Shown here piece after piece: positions 1 through 4,599 of a DNA stretch of 5,243 nt. This DNA is from Alloprevotella tannerae (GTDB lineage Bacteria; Bacteroidota; Bacteroidia; Bacteroidales; Bacteroidaceae). The DNA lies in the NCBI GenBank assembly GCA_015259305.1, contig JABZGO010000143.1:1-5243 (forward strand), given 5' to 3'. Positions within the stretch are counted from its first letter, which is position 1, and each line of letters begins with the position of its first letter. Made by a program: the position numbers and the translations under genes. The notes beneath the pieces were generated by a model. The model saw nothing but the letters and a program-made list of their open reading frames with translations. It was not told the origin of the DNA and did no database searches.

Positions 1-503
1 ACTATAAGCCGATGACTTATGAAGGATATGGCCCACATGGCGTTGCTGTCTTTGTTGATACGTTGACGGATAACACTACGCGAACCGTCGGCGACGTTCG
101 CAGCGTCTTTAATAAGTTTGGTGGCAACCTCGGAACTATGGGCTCGCTCGCTTTCTTGTTCGACCACAAGTGCGTGTTTTCTTTCAAGAAGAAAGATGGC
201 TTAGATATGGATGAACTCATCCTCGATCTGATCGATTATGGCGTAGAAGACGAATACGATATCGATGATGAAGAGGATAGTATTACGATTTATGGCGACC
301 CCAAGAGTTTTGGTGAGATCCAGAAACATTTAGAAGAAAACGATTTTGAGGTTGTAGGTGCTGAGTTCACTTACATTCCCAACGATCTTAAGGACGTAAC
401 GCCCGAACAACGCGAATCCATCGATAAAATGGTGGAGAAATTAGAAGAGTTTGACGATGTGCAAACCGTCTACACGAACATGAAACCGGAAGAAGCTTCT
501 TAA
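1..503 (+). CDS. yebC: YebC/TACO1 (PmpR) family protein, 5' end outside window
   Basis: This is the C-terminal 166 residues of a YebC/PmpR/TACO1-family protein. The reading frame is open from base 3, so the methionine at base 12 is internal and not a start. The family is usually about 240-250 residues, so roughly 80 N-terminal residues lie upstream. Recognisable family signatures are the GYGPHGVAVFVD stretch just after the window edge, then TLTDNTTRTVGDVRSVF and GGNLGTMGSLAFLF. A very acidic segment follows (about residues 65-95), and the final domain contains YIPND. The family was long annotated as a DNA-binding transcriptional regulator. Mitochondrial TACO1 is a translational activator, and bacterial YebC has more recently been linked to helping ribosomes through difficult stretches such as polyproline. 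The protein is cytoplasmic. The gene ends in an intrinsic terminator, so it is the last gene of its transcript. Identity is secure; the precise molecular role is not. Confidence 0.95.
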   Translation, partial: YKPMTYEGYGPHGVAVFVDTLTDNTTRTVGDVRSVFNKFGGNLGTMGSLAFLFDHKCVFSFKKKDGLDMDELILDLIDYGVEDEYDIDDEEDSITIYGDPKSFGEIQKHLEENDFEVVGAEFTYIPNDLKDVTPEQRESIDKMVEKLEEFDDVQTVYTNMKPEEAS

Positions 504-530
504 TTAAGGAGCTTCTTCTTTATTATTGTT
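489..530 (+). terminator. Rho-independent terminator overlapping the yebC stop codon
   Basis: The left arm GAAGAAGCTTCTT (489-501) pairs with AAGGAGCTTCTTC (506-518): 13 pairs including one G-T wobble, with an AATT loop. The T-rich tail TTTATTATTGTT (519-530) follows directly. The last codons of yebC form the 5' arm and the TAA stop (501-503) runs from the stem into the loop. In the minus direction the hairpin is followed by CGGTTTC, not a good T-tract, so it may serve the convergent lipoprotein gene only weakly. Confidence 0.85.
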
Positions 531-546
531 AGCGAAGTCTCATATC

Positions 547-948
547 TTACTGCGCATAATCCTTAGGCATAAGTGTTGTTTGGAAAACGATATTGCCAGT
601 CTTTTTTGAGCGATATTTATAGGCGAAAAGAATCTCCTTTTCTATACAATATTTCCACTTTGGATCGTCTTGTAATTCTTTTAGAAGCGCTTGCTGCAAG
701 GTCGATTGCTGCTTTTGCATGATCTCCTGTGCTTGTGGCGTATCTAAGCTCCCACTTAGCGTAAACCATCGTGTGAAAGTGCGTGTAGAAATGTCGTAAG
801 TCGTGCTGTCCAACACGGTTTCCTCTTGCACTTGTTGCGGGCAATGTTGTGCTGAATACTCTTTTGCTTCACGTTGTAAACGTTTATCGAAGTTTTCTTG
901 ACAGCTTACAAAGGCCAATAATAGTAATAAGGGGCATAACTTCATCAT
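547..948 (-). CDS. Small predicted lipoprotein of unknown function
   Basis: A 133-residue precursor that I do not recognise as a named family. The start at 948 (tandem ATG ATG) is preferred over the longer in-frame start at 996 because it gives a compact lipoprotein signal peptide: MMK, a run of five leucines, then the lipobox FVSC with the lipidated cysteine at residue 16. The longer start would put 16 extra residues before it and would run through the candidate promoter element at 955-962. After the cysteine the sequence QENFD is mildly acidic. This faintly resembles Bacteroidota surface-export signals but does not match one well. The mature protein is about 118 residues, glutamine- and lysine-rich, with two further cysteines (about 36 and 101) that could form a disulfide in the periplasm. 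Its C-terminal part alternates in a strand-like way (EILFAYKYRS, NIVFQTTLMP). It is convergent with yebC and divergent from the glycosyltransferase, so it is probably monocistronic. Lipoprotein status is well supported; function is unknown. Confidence 0.82.
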   Translation of the reverse strand: MMKLCPLLLLLAFVSCQENFDKRLQREAKEYSAQHCPQQVQEETVLDSTTYDISTRTFTRWFTLSGSLDTPQAQEIMQKQQSTLQQALLKELQDDPKWKYCIEKEILFAYKYRSKKTGNIVFQTTLMPKDYAQ

Positions 949-954
949 AATGGG

Positions 955-962
955 CGAAGATA
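955..962 (-). promoter_or_regulatory. Candidate Bacteroidota -7 element for the lipoprotein gene
   Basis: On the minus strand this reads TATCTTCG, seven of eight positions of a common TAnnTTTG form with one mismatch, and it lies 6 bp before the chosen ATG at 948. An ATTG on the same strand (979-982) could be a -33 element, but the spacing of about 16 bp is shorter than the usual 19-21. The call rests on one short motif and on symmetry with the element at 1009-1016. Confidence 0.35.
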
Positions 963-1008
963 GTGATAAATTTCTGCGCAATGAACCATTCCTCACATAA
1001 ATAAACTT

Positions 1009-1016
1009 TATCTTTA
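1009..1016 (+). promoter_or_regulatory. Candidate Bacteroidota -7 element for the glycosyltransferase gene
   Basis: TATCTTTA matches TAnnTTTG at all but the last specified base and sits 6 bp before the ATG at 1023. I see no convincing TTTG -33 element upstream. If real, transcription would start at or very near the ATG, giving almost no leader. This is consistent with the absence of a Shine-Dalgarno sequence. Confidence 0.4.
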
Positions 1017-1022
1017 CCCGCT

Positions 1023-2111
1023 ATGCGAATCCTTCTGATCGGCGATTATAGTAATGTGCACGCAACTCTTCTAAAAGGTCTGCGCGAGTTTGGGCATGAC
1101 GTAGTCCTTGCTTCTGATGGCGATGGCTGGAAGAACTATCCGCGCGATGTCGACTTGAAGCGCCCATCTTTAGGAAAGTTTTCCTCCCTTCTTTATTACG
1201 GAAAATTGTGGCGTACGTTTCGCAAATTTCGCAACTACGATGTCGTTCAAATTATCAACCCCGTCTTTTTGCCCTTGAAAGCTGAGCGCATTTATCCCTT
1301 TTATCGCTATTTGCGGCGCCATAATAAGAAGGTCTTCATGGGGGCTTTTGGTATGGACCATTATTATGTGAAAACCGGATTAGATGGCCATACTTTTCGG
1401 TATAGTGACTTCAATTTTGGTCCACAATTGCGCCAAAATCCGGATAATACGGCTTGGGTTCGGGATTGGTTGGTCGGCGAAAAAGGCCGATTAAACCAAT
1501 ATGTAGCAGCCGATTGCGATGGAATTATTGCTGGTTTATACGAATATTACGTGTCTTATGCGGCAACTTATGCCGACAAAGTAAAATTTATCCCTTTCCC
1601 CATTCAGCTTTCTGAAAAGAAAGCTATCGATATCCACGATAAAGTGCGCTTTTTCATCGGCATACAGAAAGAGCGTTCAGCCTATAAAGGCACGGATATA
1701 ATGCTTGAAGCCTTGTCGCGTTTGGCTAATGACTATCCGGAACTTGTCGAAGTCGTAAAAGTAGAATCCGTGCCCTTTAAGCAGTACGTGAAGCTCTTAA
1801 GTGGCAGCGATGTCTTGCTGGATCAGCTTTATAGTTACACGCCTGCGATGAATGCATTGGCGGCTATGGCGCAAGGGATAGCGATTGTTGGGGGAGGAGA
1901 GCCCGAAAACTATGAAATATTAGGCGACAAAGACCTCTTTCCGATTGTAAACGTACTGCCCAACGAGGCTGATGTTTATGAGAAGTTAAAAGCTTTGATA
2001 CAAGATAAGTCATCTTTGATACAGCGCAGAAAGGATAGTTATACCTATATAGAGCGTTACCATGATTATCGCAAAGTAGCAGCAGCTTATTTGGACTTTT
2101 GGAGTCGGTGA
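1023..2111 (+). CDS. GT-B fold glycosyltransferase (GT4/GT1-type)
   Basis: A complete 362-residue protein, the usual length for single-domain GT-B glycosyltransferases that move a sugar from an activated nucleotide donor to a polysaccharide, lipid or protein acceptor. The N-terminal Rossmann half opens with MRILLIGDYSNVHATL (glycine loop at about 6-13), then SDGDGWKNYPRD (31-42) and the core strand DVVQIINP (73-80). The C-terminal donor-binding half shows FIGIQKERSAYKGTDIMLEAL (211-231), where R218 and K222 occupy the positions expected for the phosphate-contacting Arg/Lys pair. DVLLDQLYSYTPAMNALAAMAQG (263-285) follows, and GGGEPENYEIL (290-300) provides the acidic donor-ribose contact region. 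There is no signal peptide or membrane span, so it acts in the cytoplasm, probably on the inner membrane face. The 1023 ATG starts exactly at the first conserved strand. It stands alone, without other polysaccharide genes in view, so donor and acceptor cannot be named. Confidence 0.9.
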   Translation: MRILLIGDYSNVHATLLKGLREFGHDVVLASDGDGWKNYPRDVDLKRPSLGKFSSLLYYGKLWRTFRKFRNYDVVQIINPVFLPLKAERIYPFYRYLRRHNKKVFMGAFGMDHYYVKTGLDGHTFRYSDFNFGPQLRQNPDNTAWVRDWLVGEKGRLNQYVAADCDGIIAGLYEYYVSYAATYADKVKFIPFPIQLSEKKAIDIHDKVRFFIGIQKERSAYKGTDIMLEALSRLANDYPELVEVVKVESVPFKQYVKLLSGSDVLLDQLYSYTPAMNALAAMAQGIAIVGGGEPENYEILGDKDLFPIVNVLPNEADVYEKLKALIQDKSSLIQRRKDSYTYIERYHDYRKVAAAYLDFWSR

Positions 2112-2159
2112 GAATAAGAATTTGCAAGCTACTGTCTTGATTGAGTTTTGCTATGACAC

Positions 2160-2213
2160 TCAAATGCGCCGTCTTTCTTTGTTAAATGCTAAAGACCGGT
2201 CGTACGCATTTGA
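2160..2213. other. Long imperfect hairpin downstream of the glycosyltransferase
   Basis: TCAAATGCG (2160-2168) pairs perfectly with CGCATTTGA (2205-2213). The stem continues inward as CCGTCTTT (2169-2176) against AAAGAC-c-GG (2191-2199) with one bulged C at 2197. Bases 2200-2204 form an asymmetric bulge and a 14-base loop closes the structure. In total there are about 17 pairs. No T-tract follows on either strand, so it is not a standard intrinsic terminator. It could stabilise the mRNA 3' end or belong to a structured RNA. Confidence 0.55.
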
Positions 2214-2304
2214 CGCATCCCCCATAAATTGTTTGGTAAATTGATCTATGCTTAAGCAAGCATCAGTAAAACTTACTACTAAACCCTAATTTTTCCGACG
2301 CTTA

Positions 2305-2334
2305 GTCTGCCTTTTGCAGACGAACTCCTTTTTT
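2305..2334 (+). terminator. Possible terminator for rightward transcription
   Basis: A perfect 6-bp stem GTCTGC/GCAGAC (2305-2310 with 2316-2321) with loop CTTTT is followed, after 7 bases, by six T residues (2329-2334). The gap between stem and T-tract is longer than ideal. It lies almost 200 bases past the glycosyltransferase stop, so it would end either a long 3' UTR or a separate small transcript. It is weaker than the other terminators in the window. Confidence 0.4.
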
Positions 2335-2338
2335 GCAA

Positions 2339-2380
2339 TGTACTATCGTGAGCGTACAGCTCTTTTCTCACGATGATACA
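2339..2380. other. Hairpin-forming inverted repeat within the phased array
   Basis: TGTACTATCGTGAG (2339-2352) pairs with CTCACGATGATACA (2367-2380): eight perfect central pairs, then one wobble, one mismatch and four more pairs, around a 14-base loop. It competes with the pairing of 2340-2357 with 2384-2401, so the segment can adopt two alternative folds. No T-tract follows immediately. Confidence 0.5.
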
Positions 2381-2427
2381 AACGTACGCTCGTGATGGTA
2401 CGACTTTGTTAACGTGATAAAAAGTTG
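2340..2427. repeat. Degenerate 22-bp phased repeat built on TCGTGA and GTAC
   Basis: Four consecutive 22-bp units can be aligned from 2340, 2362, 2384 and 2406. A six-base core sits at the same place in each: TCGTGA at 2346, TCACGA (its reverse complement) at 2368, TCGTGA at 2390 and ACGTGA at 2412, exactly 22 bp apart. Units one and three share the pattern GTACNNTCGTGANNGTAC (2340-2357 and 2384-2401, 14 of 18 identical as direct repeats). The same two arms also match as an inverted repeat at 15 of 18 positions. Unit two keeps the core and a following ATAC; unit four keeps little beyond the core. Twenty-two bp is about two helical turns, so the cores would face the same side of the DNA, as in a multi-site protein-binding array. 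The binding protein, if any, is unknown. Confidence 0.5.
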
Positions 2428-2450
2428 AAAAGATGAGGAACCCTTGCGCG

Positions 2451-2489
2451 AAAAAGAGCTATTCGGTGTTAAAAATCAGATGAATAGCT
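2451..2489 (-). terminator. Rho-independent terminator of the MazG-like gene
   Basis: Read on the minus strand, AGCTATTC (2489-2482) pairs perfectly with GAATAGCT (2464-2457), with a 17-base loop, followed by CTTTTTC (complement of 2450-2456). It begins about 40 bases after the stop of the MazG-like gene. The stem is fairly AT-rich, but the T-tract position is correct. Confidence 0.65.
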
Positions 2490-2530
2490 GGATGCTTTGG
2501 GGCTTTCGCACTAGTTGCCTAAGCTGCCTG

Positions 2531-2938
2531 CTAATCTTTTTGCTTTAAGAAACTCAGATTTGGGGCTTGATACAAGTTAGACTTGATCACCTTTCCGTCA
2601 GGTCTGCGCACAGGCTTTCCTGCTGCATCGAGTTTGCTCATATTGCTTTGATGTACAGCATCAAAAATTTGTTCAAATTTATCCTGTAAGCCATGTGCTA
2701 TGACCGTGCCCAAGGCTGTGTAGATAATATCGGCTAACTCTTTGGCCACAGCTTGCAGGCGTTCATCGTCAGATAGGCCTTCTCGCTCATATTCCTCTGA
2801 GTATTCGCTTACTTCCTCTTGCATGATATGCTTGCGTAGGAGGTAGGCATCGTGGGGTAGGTCGACTGTGGGTTTAGTATTGCTGTAAACGTCAAACTTT
2901 TGGTGAAATTCTAAGACTTCTTGGAGTTGCTTCTGCAT
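2531..2938 (-). CDS. MazG-like nucleoside triphosphate pyrophosphohydrolase (PRA-PH superfamily)
   Basis: A complete 135-residue all-alpha protein of the MazG/HisE-type (phosphoribosyl-ATP pyrophosphohydrolase-like) superfamily. These enzymes cleave nucleoside triphosphates to monophosphate plus pyrophosphate, often to clear damaged or non-canonical nucleotides. The metal-binding acidic motifs are visible: EEVSE (41-45) on one helix and KELAD (66-70, the ExxD motif) on the next. HQSNMSK (96-102) and a basic C-terminal tail with KPVRRPDGKVIKSN follow, as in the single-domain phage and bacterial members. The length fits a single-domain family member, about half of E. coli MazG. It is cytoplasmic. 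The start at 2938 has no Shine-Dalgarno sequence, but the upstream bases are A-rich (CAACAATT), as is common in Bacteroidota. The 111 bp between it and the upstream terminator must hold its promoter, although I find no clear TAnnTTTG there. The true substrate cannot be read from the sequence. Confidence 0.88.
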   Translation of the reverse strand: MQKQLQEVLEFHQKFDVYSNTKPTVDLPHDAYLLRKHIMQEEVSEYSEEYEREGLSDDERLQAVAKELADIIYTALGTVIAHGLQDKFEQIFDAVHQSNMSKLDAAGKPVRRPDGKVIKSNLYQAPNLSFLKQKD

Positions 2939-3049
2939 AATTGTTGAGTTGTTGTACCTTTAATGGCGATTCTTTTGAGAGAGTGGTGAGGAGATGTGAG
3001 CTTAAGAGAGATTCGTGTATGCGCGTTGAGAAATAGGCGTAGGCAGGGC

Positions 3050-3096
3050 AAATAAAGAAAGGCGACACGAGGAACAGCTTGTCGTCTCGTATCGCC
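3050..3096 (-). terminator. Rho-independent terminator of the RelA/SpoT-phosphatase operon
   Basis: On the minus strand GGCGATACGAG (3096-3086) pairs with CTCGTGTCGCC (3071-3061), 11 pairs with one wobble. The 14-base loop can itself form ACA/TGT. A T-rich tail TTTCTTTATTT (complement of 3050-3060) follows directly. It lies 80 bases past the phosphatase stop and separates this unit from the MazG-like gene. This is the strongest minus-strand terminator in the window. Confidence 0.85.
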
Positions 3097-3176
3097 CTAT
3101 TTGATGTGTTGCTTTTCATTGCGAATCGTCGCGGTTGATAAAAGCTGTAATGTTGAGTCCTTCTAACTTCTCAGGC

Positions 3177-4598
3177 TTAAGGACGCAGTTGCCAGCCTGC
3201 GGCTTTCGCAATTAGGCGGGGAATTTCTGTATTGTCTATTTGTCCTTGGAAAGCTTCAGCCCCTACGCCGATGGCATAAGCGCCTACGAAACCATTAGAA
3301 TGGCCGCCGCTTTGCCAACCAACCAGAGAAACCTCATCCATTGTCAGCCCGGCTGTATAGGTGATAGGATCCTTTTTGCTATACATGTCCTCTTTGCCTG
3401 CTGCTACGCCGGTCATAAGCTCCTCGTATGCCTTCTTAAGACGTGCTGTTTGCTGCTCTGTCAATTCTATTTTATCCCAAAAGCCGAAGTTAGTTTGCAA
3501 ATCTGCTTTGACAACGTCCCAGGTGAAGTTTTCTTTCAATGATTCGTGTAGTGCTTTCAAGTGGCGTGTGTATTCGGCCAAACTTGTTTTCTGATAGGCT
3601 AAGCGATCGAGGTGCAATTCATACGGGCCACGTCCAAGAGATAGTCCGCCTGTTTCGTGATCTGCAGAAATAACGATTAGCGTGGAGTCGGGGTGTTGCT
3701 TATAAAATTCGTAAGCAATTTGCACGCATTTGTCCATATCAATTAACTCGTTGACGTATGACGCTGCGTCGTTGCCGTGGCAGGCCCAATCAATCATACC
3801 GCCCTCAACCATAAAGAAGAAACCATCTTTTTTTTGCTTCGTGAGAAAGCTAATGCCGGCTTGGGTGATCTGCTCTAATGAAAGATTGCCTGGTTTGCGA
3901 TCGAGTTTGTAAGGAATAGAATAACGAAAGGCTTTACTATCGGTTTCCGGTTGGAATAAAATCATCTTCTTTGCCTTGGCGGCTTTCTGCGTAAAGTCAG
4001 CATAGCCCCGAGCGATCGTGTAGCCGTTATTCTTAGCTTGTTGATATAGATCCGGTTCTGAATTTTTCTTCTCTTTGTTTGCCGGCGAATGGAAGTCAGA
4101 GCCGCCAAAAAAGTCAAAGTTGGACGTTGTCAGTTGCTTGCCTATTTCATAATACATTTTTCGATGTTCAGCGTGGGCATAAAAAACGGCCGGTGTGGCG
4201 TGGTCTACTGTCACCGAGGTAGAGATGCCTACGGCGGCGCCACCGCGTTGAGCAGCTTCCGCAACGCTGTAAACCGGCGTCTGGAGGTCTTTTAACACAC
4301 TAATAGCGCCGTTTTTCGTTTTATGACCGGTTGCTAAAGCTGTGCCGCCGGCTGCAGAGTCGGTCACACCGTTGGTGGCGGAGTAAGTCGTGACGAATGC
4401 GGCATAAGGAAATTGCGTAAAGCACAAAGACTTAACTCCTATACGGCCTTCTAGAGCTGCCAAGTAAGTTTCTGCACCATCGACTTGATTAACACCCATT
4501 CCATCGCCGATGAAATAAAAGACGTATTTTGCCCGAGGCTGTGCAAAAGCTGCACAAGTCAGTGTGAGGGAAAGAATTAGTAAGTAAAACTTTTTCAT
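3177..4598 (-). CDS. Secreted PhoA-type alkaline phosphatase (His/Trp active-site variant)
   Basis: A complete 473-residue alkaline phosphatase that hydrolyses phosphate monoesters in the periplasm or outside the cell. The start at 4598 gives a clean Sec signal peptide (MKKF, hydrophobic core, cleavage likely after AFA at about 19). The longer start at 4643 would bury it behind 15 residues and overlap the upstream gene. Active-site elements in PhoA order are: Asp32 in FIGDGMG; nucleophile Ser81 in TDSAAGGTA; Thr135 in DHATPA; Glu265, Asp270 and His274 in VEGGMIDWACHGND; Asp313-His314 in SADHETGG; His433 in GGHSNGF. All expected Zn/Mg ligands are present. At the positions of E. coli Asp153 and Lys328 it has His133 and Trp271, the pairing described for the cold-active TAB5 enzyme. 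About 115 residues between ADHETGG and GGHSN form the variable insert region. It follows the RelA/SpoT gene with one base between stop and start, so the two are almost certainly one operon. Confidence 0.95.
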   Translation of the reverse strand: MKKFYLLILSLTLTCAAFAQPRAKYVFYFIGDGMGVNQVDGAETYLAALEGRIGVKSLCFTQFPYAAFVTTYSATNGVTDSAAGGTALATGHKTKNGAISVLKDLQTPVYSVAEAAQRGGAAVGISTSVTVDHATPAVFYAHAEHRKMYYEIGKQLTTSNFDFFGGSDFHSPANKEKKNSEPDLYQQAKNNGYTIARGYADFTQKAAKAKKMILFQPETDSKAFRYSIPYKLDRKPGNLSLEQITQAGISFLTKQKKDGFFFMVEGGMIDWACHGNDAASYVNELIDMDKCVQIAYEFYKQHPDSTLIVISADHETGGLSLGRGPYELHLDRLAYQKTSLAEYTRHLKALHESLKENFTWDVVKADLQTNFGFWDKIELTEQQTARLKKAYEELMTGVAAGKEDMYSKKDPITYTAGLTMDEVSLVGWQSGGHSNGFVGAYAIGVGAEAFQGQIDNTEIPRLIAKAAGWQLRP

Positions 4599-4599
4599 A

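Larger units (their letters stand above)
2112..2530. other. Structured intergenic region between convergent genes, no gene recognised
   Basis: These 419 bp separate the 3' ends of the glycosyltransferase (+) and the MazG-like gene (-), so promoters for those genes are not expected here. I find only micro-ORFs of about 10-14 codons and no tRNA-like or rRNA-like segment. Besides the elements listed separately, smaller hairpins are visible: TTGAGT/ACTCAA (2141-2146 with 2158-2163), ATGCTT/AAGCAT with an AAGC loop (2248-2263), and AGTAA/TTACT with a 3-base loop (2265-2277). The first shares bases 2160-2163 with the long hairpin at 2160-2213, so the two cannot form together. The number of hairpins is high for a plain spacer; a small RNA or a decayed repeat element are both possible. 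Confidence 0.6.

Noticed and set aside
949..996. Longer start for the lipoprotein at 996
   Set aside because: It would place 16 residues before the lipoprotein signal peptide and make the candidate -7 element coding.
1864..2163. Minus-strand ORF over the glycosyltransferase 3' end, and other long shadow ORFs opposite the phosphatase and glycosyltransferase
   Set aside because: They are antisense shadows of clearly real genes and have no recognisable protein features.
2152..2426. Micro-ORFs in the convergent spacer, including two in tandem with overlapping stop and start near 2375
   Set aside because: They are 10-14 codons, lack any initiation signal, and overlap the hairpins; such ORFs are expected by chance.
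2340..2427. Possible CRISPR remnant or replication origin (DnaA-box cluster)
   Set aside because: The repeats are too short, alternate in orientation and have no distinct spacers; the TTATCACG-like words do not match a DnaA box.
2955..2962. Plus-strand TACCTTTA resembling a -7 element
   Set aside because: No gene lies downstream on that strand and there is no matching -33 element.
2892..3119. 75-codon minus-strand ORF between the phosphatase and the MazG-like gene
   Set aside because: It runs straight through the strong terminator at 3050-3096 and into the MazG-like gene in another frame, and its sequence shows no domain-like pattern.
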